Shown: positions 24,144 through 32,771, counted from the stretch's first letter. The stretch is 41,383 nucleotides of DNA from JAWWPG01 sp038327385 (GCA_038327385.1 JBBQKY010000002.1:1-41383), one strand, 5' to 3'. Made by a program: numbers and translations. Notes: generated by a model from the sequence alone, not told the origin.

Positions 24144-24199
24144 GGCTCTCCGCTTTCTCTCAAGCCCCTTATCGGGACAACACCCCCACTCTAGATCCA

Positions 24200-24229
24200 T
24201 TGTTGCATGTCTCACACAGTGGGCAACAA
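24200..24229. promoter_or_regulatory. operator-like inverted repeat TTGTTGC-N16-GCAACAA
   Basis: Seven-bp perfect arms (24200-24206 and 24223-24229) are separated by 16 bp that contain a weaker inner dyad CTCAC-ACA-GTGGG. It lies 57-86 bp upstream of the glycosidase start. The size and spacing fit a dimeric repressor or activator contacting two successive major grooves. No regulator gene is directly linked on this side; the LysR gene at 24633 is nearby. Confidence 0.5.
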
Positions 24230-24260
24230 ATCGGGTAGGGTCGGGTCTGCCGAAGGCCCC

Positions 24261-24293
24261 GGCGCCTCCTCGCACGGGGGTGGGGGAGGCGCC
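24261..24293. repeat. GC-rich 9-bp inverted repeat in the intergenic stretch 24144-24632
   Basis: GGCGCCTCC (24261-24269) pairs with GGAGGCGCC (24285-24293), and the flanks extend the stem imperfectly by three more pairs. It lies between two leftward genes (LysR upstream, glycosidase downstream) and may end LysR transcription. The rest of this 490-nt gap holds the TTGTTGC repeat and an AT-rich patch (24538-24592) but no gene I can support. Confidence 0.4.
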
Positions 24294-24632
24294 CGGGCGG
24301 CGGGCGCGACACAGCCGACCGGGCTGGACACGGAGCCGAACCCGGCTGTTTGGGCGGTGCCTGCCCACGGTCGGGGCAGAGTCCCGCCTCACCAGGGGGG
24401 TAAGAAACGGTGGGACTCCGGGCGCATGGGTGGGTGGCGCCCTGGGCGAGTACGTGCGCCAAGGAGATCGGATGGACTCGACTCGGTGCCTCTTCGCCGT
24501 ACCATCGACGCTACCGCGAGGCGAACCTGGAGACAATAGTTTCCCAAAAATTATTTGTCATCATCAAACCTACAGCAACAAGCACTGGAAACTGGGTCGC
24601 TGTCCTGGCCTGGGGTGGCCGGCACGCTGTGC

Positions 24633-25556
24633 TCACCCTCGGCTCGCGGGGCTCACCCAGCTCTGGGCGCTCACGGATCGGACGGCAGCGATCGCGGCAC
24701 CGATGCGCGGCGACAGGTGGTCGCCCTCGCGGACGATCAGGAGGCTGTGCCGCATGGTGCTGAGACCGGCGAGCGGAACATGCACAACCGGCAGCTCCGG
24801 AGAGAACGGGGTCAGCTCTGGCGCGATGGTGATACCCCAGCCGATGCCGACGAGCCCAAGGGCGGTGCCAAGGTCGTTCACAGATGCCGCGACGACAGGC
24901 TCGTAGCCGGCGGTGAGGCACAGCGTCATGGTCAGCTGTCCAAGCGCGCTGACCGGGCAGACGACCCAGGCCTCGTCAGCCAGGTCAGCCATCGTCGCCT
25001 CAGCTGCCGGCGCGAGTCTGTGCGCAGGCGGCACGCACAGACGTAGCGCATCGGAACCCAGCACCCAGTGGCGCAAGCCCAGCACCGCACGCGGATGCGG
25101 GGTACCGAACCGAGAGACGATCGCCATGTCGAGAAGCCCTCGCCGCACCTCCTCCGCGCCCGTGTCGTCGGAGGTCGCTGCCAGCCGTATCTCCAACCCA
25201 GGGAAGCGCTGTCGCACATCGGTGAGGGCACGGCTCATGATCGGTGGACCCTCACGGAACGCGACGCCGACTTTGAGCAGGCCGCCGATGGGGTCAGTGT
25301 TGCTGGCCAACATCGCCTCCGCGGCGCGCAGCTCCACGAGTATCCGCTCGGTGTGCTCGACGAGCGATCGACCGACCGGCGTCAGCACGACCCGGTTCCC
25401 CGCGCGCTCGATGAGGGCGGTGCCGGTCTCACTTTCCAGCGCAGACAGCTGTTGCGAGACCGCCGACCGCGTGTACCGCAGGGCTCGCGCCGCAGCCGCT
25501 ATCGAGCCCTCGGCCGCTACGGCCCGAAGCATGAGAAGCCTGCGCACGTCGAGCAT
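24633..25556 (-). CDS. LysR family transcriptional regulator (divergent from EPTP gene)
   Basis: A 307-residue LysR protein. The winged helix-turn-helix spans about residues 3-62 (LLMLRAVAAEGSIAAAARAL, then YTRSAVSQQLSALESETGTA and VVLTPVGRSLVEHTERI), the effector domain follows (LKVGVAFREGPPIMSRALTD, MAIVSRFGTPHPRAV, LVGIGWGITIAPELTPF). It is transcribed away from the EPTP-propeller gene with 85 nt between the starts, the classical LysR layout, so it probably controls that gene and the transporter/aldolase genes behind it, in response to a small organic compound. Confidence 0.95.
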   Translation of the reverse strand: MLDVRRLLMLRAVAAEGSIAAAARALRYTRSAVSQQLSALESETGTALIERAGNRVVLTPVGRSLVEHTERILVELRAAEAMLASNTDPIGGLLKVGVAFREGPPIMSRALTDVRQRFPGLEIRLAATSDDTGAEEVRRGLLDMAIVSRFGTPHPRAVLGLRHWVLGSDALRLCVPPAHRLAPAAEATMADLADEAWVVCPVSALGQLTMTLCLTAGYEPVVAASVNDLGTALGLVGIGWGITIAPELTPFSPELPVVHVPLAGLSTMRHSLLIVREGDHLSPRIGAAIAAVRSVSAQSWVSPASRG

Positions 25557-25566
25557 GTGTCATATC

Positions 25567-25606
25567 CACTAACGCTGAGTGTCCATGATGGTTACTGCAG
25601 ATTACT
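25567..25606. promoter_or_regulatory. LysR-type site and 10-bp-spaced direct repeat
   Basis: CACT (25567-25570) and AGTG (25578-25581) form a 15-bp interrupted dyad, the size of a LysR recognition site. Downstream, TTACT occurs twice exactly 10 bp apart (25592-25596 and 25602-25606), on the same face of the helix. Both sit in the gap between the LysR gene and the EPTP-propeller gene. Confidence 0.4.
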
Positions 25607-25641
25607 TGCCTTGCTCTCTTTCGCGGTGGTCTAGTGACGGC

Positions 25642-26736
25642 ATGCCGGTAAAGCTCACCGAACTGCAGCGAATCCCGACCTGCGGGGCGCGCGCCGTTCA
25701 GCCAATCAGCGTGGGCGACCTCGAGCTGCTGGCCATTCCGCAGCTCGCCGTCGACATACCGGGCCAGCCTGCGAGCATGCACGGCGGCGACAGCGACACG
25801 GTCATGTTGCTCCTCCGCCGGTCCGAGGGCCGCTTCGTTCCCTGGTCGACGCTTCCCGCACCCGGCGGGGAGGACGCGGAGTTCTTCACGATAGACGGCC
25901 GAGACTTTCTGGCCGTCGCGAGCATCAGGTCCGGTTCCGGCCCGTACCAGCCGGGAACCGTGTCGCAGATCTTCACGTGGGAGCGCGAGCACTTTGTGCC
26001 GTTCCAGGCTGTCTCGACGTTCGCCGCCAAGCAGTGGCGACATTGGCGTATCGGCAGTCGCCACTTCCTGGGTCTCGCTCAAGGCGTGCAACTACCCGGC
26101 TCCGAAGACAAGAACCTCGACTCGGTCGTGTACGAGTGGGACGGATCGGCGTTCGTCGAGCACCAGCGGATCCCTTCGCGGTGGGCCTACAACTGGCACC
26201 CCTTCATGGTCGGTCAGACCTTCTTCGTGGCGCACGCGGAGCACCTCGACGCCAGCGTGCTGTACCGGTGGGACGGCGAGCAGCTGCTCCCGCATCAGAG
26301 TTTGACCGCGCGTGGCGGCCGTGCGTTCGCGAGCTTCGACCGCGACGGTTCGTCGTACCTCGTCGTCGCCAGCCTGCTGGAGCCGCCGCGCCTGATGCGG
26401 TGGGAGGACGACCGCTTCCGCAGTGTGCAGACACTTGACGGCCTGGGTGCTCGTGAGCTTGCCGTGATCGAGATAGACCATCGCCTGTTCGTCGTCCGGG
26501 TCAACTTCATCCTGGGCACCCCGGCCCATCCGAGCCCCGCCCTCACCTCGCAGATCTACGAGTGGGACGGGGGCTCCCTCGAGGTCGCTGCAGAGTTCCC
26601 GACGAGCGGCGGCACCGACGTCGCAGTGATCGCGACCGACGAGGACGTTCAGCTCGTGGTATCCAACTCGCTGTCGGCCGAGCTCCGCTTCGCCACCGAC
26701 ACGGTCCTCTACTCTCTCTCGACCGCGGCAGCGTAA
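25642..26736 (+). CDS. EPTP/EAR-repeat seven-bladed beta-propeller protein
   Basis: A 364-residue protein made of about seven repeats of 40-50 residues with the EPTP/EAR consensus: a short strand such as SQIFTWEREHFVPFQAVST, SVVYEWDGSAFVEHQRIPS, SVLYRWDGEQLLPHQSLTA or SQIYEWDGGSLEV, then a strand pair such as AAKQWRHWRIGSRHFLGLAQ. The last words TVLYSLS would close the first blade. EAR propellers bind partners in animal proteins such as LGI1; in bacteria their role is not known. No signal peptide or membrane helix. The ATG at 25642 begins at the repeat region; the open frame reaches 25579. It is the first gene after the LysR promoter and is followed after 8 nt by the next gene. Confidence 0.85.
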   Translation: MPVKLTELQRIPTCGARAVQPISVGDLELLAIPQLAVDIPGQPASMHGGDSDTVMLLLRRSEGRFVPWSTLPAPGGEDAEFFTIDGRDFLAVASIRSGSGPYQPGTVSQIFTWEREHFVPFQAVSTFAAKQWRHWRIGSRHFLGLAQGVQLPGSEDKNLDSVVYEWDGSAFVEHQRIPSRWAYNWHPFMVGQTFFVAHAEHLDASVLYRWDGEQLLPHQSLTARGGRAFASFDRDGSSYLVVASLLEPPRLMRWEDDRFRSVQTLDGLGARELAVIEIDHRLFVVRVNFILGTPAHPSPALTSQIYEWDGGSLEVAAEFPTSGGTDVAVIATDEDVQLVVSNSLSAELRFATDTVLYSLSTAAA

Positions 26737-26744
26737 GGCAGTCC

Positions 26745-27913
26745 ATGCCTGCCTTCGAGAGCCCGGAGCTGCTCGACCTGTTCGAGACGTATACGGCATC
26801 GGCTTCAAGCATCGGCGCGCACTTCGCGCAGGCAGCCGCGCAGGCGGATGCTCTCGACCCGCTGATCGTCGCAACCGGCACGGATCTCGCCCTCTACCCC
26901 GGGGGTGGATCTCCACCGGCCGTCGAGGGGTTCCGGATGTCCACCCGAGGATTCAAAGAGCTAGCCGGTGTGTCCCATCTCGGCCCGGCGCTGGCAACGC
27001 TGGCACGCATGAAAGAGATGGATGAATCGGGCGGTTGGCGCGTCGACACCGAGCGACTCCTTGGCGTGACGAAAGCGGCACGCGCGGCCAGCTCGACAGA
27101 CCTGTGGCGGGACCGGATCGCGGTGAAGGCATTCAGCGGTCGTGAGCCGGCAATCGCGTCGATGGTGGACTACAGCTGTCATCTCACCGAACGACTTCTG
27201 CAGCGCGCGCTCGACAAACCGTCGTACCTCACCACCGCGACGCTGCGACGCGACTATCTTGAAGGCCCGAGCGAAGACCTCCCCGTCCCGTTCAACCGCG
27301 TCATGATCGCGACATTCTTCCTCACCGGCTTGGATATCGCGCACCGCATCATCACGTGGTTCGACGACCTCGACCTGCCCTGGGAGCGCGTCATGGTGAT
27401 CATCGCCGGGCGCCAGGGCCGGCCAACGGCGGGAGTAAGCCGGGAGTCGAACAGCGTGGCCGGCGTCATCCACGCTGCGTCACGAGACCGGCTGCCCCCG
27501 GAGCGCCTGTACATCGCACCGCACGCTTCCGTCTTCTCCTCGTACGACGGCACCAACCTGGAGGAGGTCGCCGCACTGGAGGCGACCTACCGTCGACTCT
27601 GGTCGTCGCTGCGGGCAACCTGGAGCTCGGCCGAGAAATGTTCGAGGGCTATCCGCGTTTCCAGCCGAGACCGAGCGACAACGTGCCCCTCGAAGCGGGC
27701 GCAGTGGCGGTTCATGAGAAGCCGGCGGTGCATTCGCCCGACGACTGGTTCGCGCTCACGACCCGGTTGCGGGTCGTGATGGAGGACCCGCGTCAGCTGC
27801 TCTCCGGAGCGGTGACGGACTACGCCAGCCGCCAGCTCGTCGACAACGCCAATCGACCATCCGCAGTGACCGTTCCGGGCTTGGACGGCGAACCGTACCC
27901 GGAGCTGTCGTGA
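26745..27913 (+). pseudogene. unrecognised gene interrupted by a 2-nt frameshift
   Basis: The first frame encodes about 284 sensible residues (MPAFESPELLDLFETYTASA, LYPGGGSPPAVEGFRMSTRG, FNRVMIATFFLTGLDIAHRI, YDGTNLEEVAALEATYRR) and then degenerates into an Arg/Ser-rich tail. Two bases further on, the other frame continues with good codon use: LVVAAGNLELGREMFEGYPR, then SPDDWFALTTRLRVVMEDPR, ending at 27913. The break is at 27597-27600, where CTCT stands for an expected CT, i.e. a 2-nt duplication. Joined, the product is about 389 residues. I recognise no family. It lies 8 nt after the propeller gene, so the two were one operon. A real mutation and an assembly error are both possible. Confidence 0.7.
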
Positions 27914-27962
27914 ACCGGCGAGCCGGGGGCATGCCAGGCCCGTCTCACCCGGCCCGCGTCAC

Positions 27963-27993
27963 CGAATATGCAGAGCTAGCCGAATGTGCAGAG
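27963..27993 (+). repeat. 13-bp direct repeat upstream of the importer operon
   Basis: CGAATATGCAGAG (27963-27975) and CGAATGTGCAGAG (27981-27993) differ at one base and repeat with an 18-bp period. The second copy ends 14 nt before the ATG of the binding-protein gene, next to its GGGAG ribosome binding site. It may be a regulator site or a small local duplication. Confidence 0.5.
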
Positions 27994-28007
27994 ATAGGGA
28001 GTGCTGA

Positions 28008-29300
28008 ATGAACCAGCTCAGTCGTCATCGTCGCGCAAGAATGACCCGATACCGCACGACGTCAGGTGGGCGCCGGCGTCTTCTCGTCGGGTCTGTTGCG
28101 GTCCTTGCACTCACGACCGTCGGCGCGTGCTCGTCCTCGTCGTCGTCCCCCTCTGCGGATAACACCACTGGCCAGTCGACGGCGCCGTTGTCGATCGGCA
28201 TGTCGCTGCCGCTCACTGGACCGGTGGCTGATGTTTCCAAGTCCGGGTACGAGGGCTACCAGTTGTGGGCCGCCGACGTGAACTCGAGCGGCGGTCTGCT
28301 CGGCCGGCAGGTGAAGCTGGACGTCCTTGATGACGGGTTCGACCCGGCGGCGAACGGTTCCAACTACACCCGACTCATCAGTCAGGACCACGTGGACCTT
28401 CTGCTGGGTACCTTTTCCTCGCTGCTCAACGCGCCGGCCTCGGCTATCGCGGCCCGTCAAGGCATGCTGTACGTCGAGCCTTCCGGCGGAGCCGAGACGC
28501 TGTTCACTCGTGGGTTCACGAACCTGTTCTTCGCGCAGCCGGGAACCACCGCGACGCTGCCGGACCGGTTCGTCGAGTGGGTGACCTCGCTGCCCGCGAG
28601 CGAACGACCGGCCACCGCCGCCTACGTCAGCCAGGACGACCCGAGCGCCAGTCCTGCGGTCGACATCTTCAAGACGAAGATGGAGGCGCTAGGCGTCAAG
28701 ACCGTGTACGACGCGACCTATGACCCGAGCACGTCCAACTTCGACACGATCGCCTCATCGGTGGCGCAAGCGTCGCCGGACATGGTGATCCAGGGTGCGG
28801 TCGCCGCGGACGGTGCCCAGTTCGTCAGGTCCTTGCAGAAGCTGTCCTTCTCTCCGAAGGTGCTGTTCCAGACCAATGCGCCGACGGACGCGACGTACGC
28901 CGACGCGGTGGGGGGTGCGCAGAACGCCGAAGGCGTTTTCACGGCGGAGGCGTGGAGCCCACAGGCGAAGTACCCAGGAAACGCGGAGTTCGTGGCGGCG
29001 TACACGAAGAAGTTCGGCAGCCCGCCGAGCGAGGACGCAGCGAACTCCTACACGGCAGGACAGGTGCTGGCCGCCGCCGTGACGGCTGTCGGTCGCATCG
29101 ACCAGGCCGCCCTGGCCAGCTGGCTCCACTCGCATACGGTGGACACCATCGTGGGCCCGCTGAAGTGGGACGACCGCGGCGATCCGGAAGGAAGCCTGCT
29201 GCTGGCGCAGTGGCAGAGCGGCAAGCTTCAGATCATTGCCCCGACGAGTGCCGCCACGACCCGGAAGGTCGTCAACCCGAAGCCGGCCTGGGCGTCCTGA
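28008..29300 (+). CDS. ABC transporter substrate-binding lipoprotein (LivK-like)
   Basis: A 430-residue periplasmic-binding-protein type I of the branched-chain amino acid family, exported and lipid-anchored: an Arg-rich start, hydrophobic segment LLVGSVAVLALTTVGA and lipobox Cys41, then a Ser-rich linker. The mature domain begins IGMSLPLTGPVADVSKSGYE and continues with VKLDVLDDGFDPAANGSNYT, RLISQDHVDLLLGTFSSLL, APASAIAARQGMLYVEPSGG and YTAGQVLAAAVTAV. The ligand need not be an amino acid; relatives bind aromatic acids, amides or urea. The start at 28008 has a GGGAG site; ATG 28041 is an alternative. The stop overlaps the permease start by one base (TGATG). Confidence 0.94.
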   Translation: MNQLSRHRRARMTRYRTTSGGRRRLLVGSVAVLALTTVGACSSSSSSPSADNTTGQSTAPLSIGMSLPLTGPVADVSKSGYEGYQLWAADVNSSGGLLGRQVKLDVLDDGFDPAANGSNYTRLISQDHVDLLLGTFSSLLNAPASAIAARQGMLYVEPSGGAETLFTRGFTNLFFAQPGTTATLPDRFVEWVTSLPASERPATAAYVSQDDPSASPAVDIFKTKMEALGVKTVYDATYDPSTSNFDTIASSVAQASPDMVIQGAVAADGAQFVRSLQKLSFSPKVLFQTNAPTDATYADAVGGAQNAEGVFTAEAWSPQAKYPGNAEFVAAYTKKFGSPPSEDAANSYTAGQVLAAAVTAVGRIDQAALASWLHSHTVDTIVGPLKWDDRGDPEGSLLLAQWQSGKLQIIAPTSAATTRKVVNPKPAWAS

Positions 29301-30181
29301 TGATCGAGCTGGAACAGGCGCTCATCTTCGGTGCGCTGATCGGCGGCGTCTACGCCCTGATGGCGACGGGCCTCAGCCTGACGTTCGGCGTCATGAAGAT
29401 AGTCAACATGGCGCAGGGTGCCTTCCTCATCCTGTCCGCCTACCTGTGCTACAGCCTGTGGTCGCACTTCGGCATCGACCCGCTCCTCGGTGCCTTCCTG
29501 GTCACCGTCCCGATGGCCCTTCTCGGACTTCTGTTGTACAAACTCGTCATCGAGCGCATCCAACGCATCGACCCAGGGCTGACCATTGTCGCCACCTTTG
29601 CGCTGGCCATCATCGCCGAGGCGCTCATCGCTCTGGCGTGGGGGCCGAATCCCAGCGAGACCACGCCGGGCTACTTCAACCAGTCGTTCCGACTGGGATC
29701 GCTCGTGGTGCCACGCGCCCAGCTGTACGCATTCCTGTTCGCCCTCGGGGTGACGGTCGTGCTGCAGGTCACTGTCAAGAGAAGCTGGCTGGGACACGCC
29801 ATCACGGCTGCCTCGGAGAACGTCGAGGGTGCGCGGCTCGTCGGCGTGGAACCGGCCCGCGTGGGGGCGTGGATCTTCGCGATCGCCACCGCCAGCACAG
29901 CCTTCGGCGGGGCAGCGTTGAGCTTCCTCTATCAGTTCACCCCCGACTCGCAGGATGTGTGGATCGGTCTCACGCTGAGCGTCGTGATCCTCGGTGGTCT
30001 CGGCAGCGTGCCAGGGGCGTTCACGGCCGGCCTGTTGCTCGGCGTCACGGAGGCCCTCACGTCCACTTACGTGTCCGTGCGATGGGCGACGGCCGTGCCG
30101 ACGCTGATGATCCTCGTCGTCCTCACGATTCGCCCGCAAGGTCTGTTCACCCGGATGACGCGGCAGGACGCCGCGGTATGA
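29300..30181 (+). CDS. branched-chain-type ABC permease (LivH-like)
   Basis: A 293-residue inner-membrane permease with about eight helices. Typical blocks: FGALIGGVYALMATGLSLTF, GVMKIVNMAQGAFLILSAYL, ASENVEGARLVGVEPARVGA (the loop that contacts the ATPases, with the 'EGARLVG' motif) and VVILGGLGSVPGAFTAGLLL. It forms the pore together with the LivM half of the following fusion protein. It starts inside the stop of the binding-protein gene and its own stop overlaps the next start (ATGA), so all the transporter genes are translationally coupled. Confidence 0.95.
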   Translation: MIELEQALIFGALIGGVYALMATGLSLTFGVMKIVNMAQGAFLILSAYLCYSLWSHFGIDPLLGAFLVTVPMALLGLLLYKLVIERIQRIDPGLTIVATFALAIIAEALIALAWGPNPSETTPGYFNQSFRLGSLVVPRAQLYAFLFALGVTVVLQVTVKRSWLGHAITAASENVEGARLVGVEPARVGAWIFAIATASTAFGGAALSFLYQFTPDSQDVWIGLTLSVVILGGLGSVPGAFTAGLLLGVTEALTSTYVSVRWATAVPTLMILVVLTIRPQGLFTRMTRQDAAV

Positions 30182-32001
30182 GTGCGACAACCGTCCGTCG
30201 GGCACTCATCGGTGCGGCGCTCGCACTTCTTGTCGTGCTCCCGATCGTGTCTGACAACCTCTACTACCAGAACATGCTCATCCTGACCTTCGTGCTGGCG
30301 ATCGGCGCCAGTGGCTGGAACATCATGGGCGGCTATGCCGGGTACATATCCCTCGGCAGCAGCGCCTTCATCGGCCTCGGCGCCTACACAACGGGAATCC
30401 TTGCTACTCGGTATGGAGTGTCGCCGTTCCTCGGCTGTCTCGTCGGTGGACTGGTATGCGCCGTGGCCGCCGCGGCGCTCAGCCTGGTGACCCGACGTAC
30501 GCGTGGAATGTACTTCGTGATCGTGACGTTTGCAGCGCTGCAGCTGCTGGGAGTGGTCGCGACCACCTGGTCGAGCTTCACCGGCGGCAGCCAGGGACTT
30601 GCCCTTCCGCTCCCCACGTGGAGTCTCACCTATCAGAACTGGCCGTTCTACTACCCTCTCCTAGCGTTGCTGGTTGTCACCGTCACTGTCTCGGTGTTGG
30701 TCAGACGCAGCAAGCTGGGCCTCGGTCTCTTCGCGATCCAGGACGACGAGGACAAGGCGACCGGACTCGGGATCCGGACGGCCATCTACAAGATGACGGC
30801 GTTCGTCCTCGGTGGGACCTTCGTCGGTGTCGCGGGCGGCATCTATGCCTACGACGTGGCTTTCCTAAACACCAGCGCCGTCTTCGACATCGTCACCAGC
30901 GTGCTCATCGTGCTGGCTGCGTTGCTTGGCGGACGCGGCACGGTCTGGGGCCCGGTCCTCGGCGCCTTCATCGTCGAGCCGTTCGCCAGCTTCACCACCA
31001 CCAACATCGGAGGCGCCGACTCGGGGGCAATCCGCTTGCTGCTCTTCGGAGGGCTGCTGGGCGCAGTCGTCCTGTTTCTCCCGCGCGGCGTGCTTCCCAC
31101 CGTGGCGGCCCTGGTCCAGCGCGCGAGACCGGACGTCGACCCACCACGGGCGAAGCCGGCAGACGAGAGCTCCTCGACCTCGATCGACCAAGCGCCGCTG
31201 GCCGCCGGTTCAGAGGCGGCGGCAGGCACGGGGTCCGTGACCGCCCTGGAGGTGCATCATCTCGTGAAGGCCTTCGGCGGTGTACGCGCAGTCGACGATG
31301 TCGACCTGAGCGCGCCGGCCGGGAGCATCACCGGTCTTATCGGCCCCAACGGCTCCGGCAAGACCACCCTGTTCAATGTCGTCGACGGCACCATTGCAAC
31401 CCGTTCGGGTCGCATCACGGTGCGCGGGCGCCGGCTCGAGAGACAAGGACGCCCGGCCCGAGCACACGCAGGACTCGCGCGCACCTACCAGCTGCCACGC
31501 CTCTTTCCGAGCCTGTCCGTCATCGAGAACATCGTGCTGCCGGAGGCCGGTTTCGACGTCGGCCGGCTCTGGCTCAGGCGTGTCACCACCGCGGACCGAG
31601 ATCGGGCGATGACCGTCCTGGCGGACCTGGGGCTGGCAGCCTACGCCGACACCAGTCCGGCCGACCTGAGCTATGGGCAGCGCAAGCTGGTCGAGCTGGC
31701 GCAGGTCCTCTGGCTCAACCCCGCTGTAGTCCTGCTGGACGAGCCAGCTGCCGGTATCAGCCCGGCACTGGCTCAGCGCATCGCTGCCATGATCCGGCTC
31801 CTGCGCGAACAAGGCGTTGCGGTGCTGCTGGTCGAGCACGACCTTGCCTTCCTGTCCAGCCTGTGCGACCGGGTGTACGTGATGGCGGCCGGGCGGATCA
31901 TCGCCCGTGGGACGGTCGCCGAGGTCAGCTCAGACCCGGCCGTCGTGGATGCCTATCTCGGCGACTCCGTCGCGCTGGCTCCCACGGAGGTCCCGGCATG
32001 A
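30178..32001 (+). CDS. LivM-LivG fusion: ABC permease plus ATPase in one chain
   Basis: A 607-residue protein. Residues 1-325 are a LivM-type permease (LTFVLAIGASGWNIMGGYAG, SLGSSAFIGLGAYTTGILAT, FAIQDDEDKATGLGIRTAIY, LAALLGGRGTVWGPVLGAFI). A polar linker follows (about 325-353), then a LivG-type ATPase: Walker A GPNGSGKTT (389-397), signature LSYGQRKLVELAQVL, Walker B VVLLDEPAAGIS, switch His in LLVEHDLAF. There is no stop between the parts, although a GTG at 31237 would be a possible internal start. The fusion fixes a 1:1 ratio of LivM and LivG. Overlaps of 4 nt on both sides show operon membership. Confidence 0.94.
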   Translation: MSATTVRRALIGAALALLVVLPIVSDNLYYQNMLILTFVLAIGASGWNIMGGYAGYISLGSSAFIGLGAYTTGILATRYGVSPFLGCLVGGLVCAVAAAALSLVTRRTRGMYFVIVTFAALQLLGVVATTWSSFTGGSQGLALPLPTWSLTYQNWPFYYPLLALLVVTVTVSVLVRRSKLGLGLFAIQDDEDKATGLGIRTAIYKMTAFVLGGTFVGVAGGIYAYDVAFLNTSAVFDIVTSVLIVLAALLGGRGTVWGPVLGAFIVEPFASFTTTNIGGADSGAIRLLLFGGLLGAVVLFLPRGVLPTVAALVQRARPDVDPPRAKPADESSSTSIDQAPLAAGSEAAAGTGSVTALEVHHLVKAFGGVRAVDDVDLSAPAGSITGLIGPNGSGKTTLFNVVDGTIATRSGRITVRGRRLERQGRPARAHAGLARTYQLPRLFPSLSVIENIVLPEAGFDVGRLWLRRVTTADRDRAMTVLADLGLAAYADTSPADLSYGQRKLVELAQVLWLNPAVVLLDEPAAGISPALAQRIAAMIRLLREQGVAVLLVEHDLAFLSSLCDRVYVMAAGRIIARGTVAEVSSDPAVVDAYLGDSVALAPTEVPA

Positions 32002-32759
32002 TCGAGATTGCGGGACTGCGGGCCGGCTACGGCGGACTGGACATCCTGCGAGGCGTCGACCTCTCGGTGGCGCCAGGCAGCATCCACTGCGTCGTCGGTC
32101 CCAACGGTGCGGGCAAGTCGACGGTGCTCAAAGCGATCAGCGGTCTGTTGCGACCACGGAGCGGCACCATCGTCGTCGGGGACGTCGACCTCACGCACCA
32201 GACGCCGGAGGCGATACTCCGGGCAGGCGTGGTGCAGGTCCCGCAGCGGAACGGGCTCTTCATGAGGCTGACGGTCCGCCAGAACGTCCTGATGGGCGCG
32301 TACATCATCCGCCGCCGCCGCAGTCACCTCGAACAGCGCTATGACGACCTTGCCCAGCTGTTCCCGCTGCTCGGCAAGCGCCCGAACGCATCTGCTGGAT
32401 CCCTGTCGGGCGGGCAGCGCCGGATGGTGGAGTTCGCCCGCGCAATGATGCTCGAGCCCACCGTCGTCCTGCTCGACGAGCCAACTCTCGGCCTCGACCC
32501 GCACAGCCTTGCTATCATCCGAGACAGCATCGTAACGATGAACAAGGGCGGTACGACCATCCTCATGGTCGAGCAGAACGTCCGTTTCGGGCTCACGCTC
32601 GCCGACCACGCCACGGTCATGAGCGCCGGCATCGGCGCGCTCAGCGGCAAGGCCAAGGACATCGCCGACCACCCCGACCTGATGAGCATCTTCTTCGGCT
32701 CGGACACCGTGGCGGTCCGGCCCTCGTCGACTTCTTCGCCGTCTCGGCCCCCGCGATGA
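31998..32759 (+). CDS. branched-chain-type ABC ATPase (LivF-like)
   Basis: A 253-residue ATPase, the second nucleotide-binding subunit of the importer. Walker A is GPNGAGKST (residues 34-42), the Q-loop region VVQVPQRNGLFMRLTVRQNV, signature LSGGQRRMVEFARAM, Walker B VVLLDEPTLGLDP and switch region ILMVEQNVRFGLTLADHATV. The C-terminal tail of about 20 residues (SSTSSPSRPPR) is unusual and probably disordered. The start overlaps the LivMG stop (ATGA); the aldolase gene starts 12 nt after its stop. Confidence 0.94.
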   Translation: MIEIAGLRAGYGGLDILRGVDLSVAPGSIHCVVGPNGAGKSTVLKAISGLLRPRSGTIVVGDVDLTHQTPEAILRAGVVQVPQRNGLFMRLTVRQNVLMGAYIIRRRRSHLEQRYDDLAQLFPLLGKRPNASAGSLSGGQRRMVEFARAMMLEPTVVLLDEPTLGLDPHSLAIIRDSIVTMNKGGTTILMVEQNVRFGLTLADHATVMSAGIGALSGKAKDIADHPDLMSIFFGSDTVAVRPSSTSSPSRPPR

Positions 32760-32771
32760 ACGCCTGACCCG

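Noticed and set aside
27590..27610. Programmed -1 frameshift in the gene after the propeller
   Set aside because: No slippery heptamer or downstream structure; a plain CT duplication explains the break.
31230..31245. Separate livG gene starting at GTG 31237
   Set aside because: No stop codon separates the permease part and the frame is continuous, so a fusion is the simpler reading.
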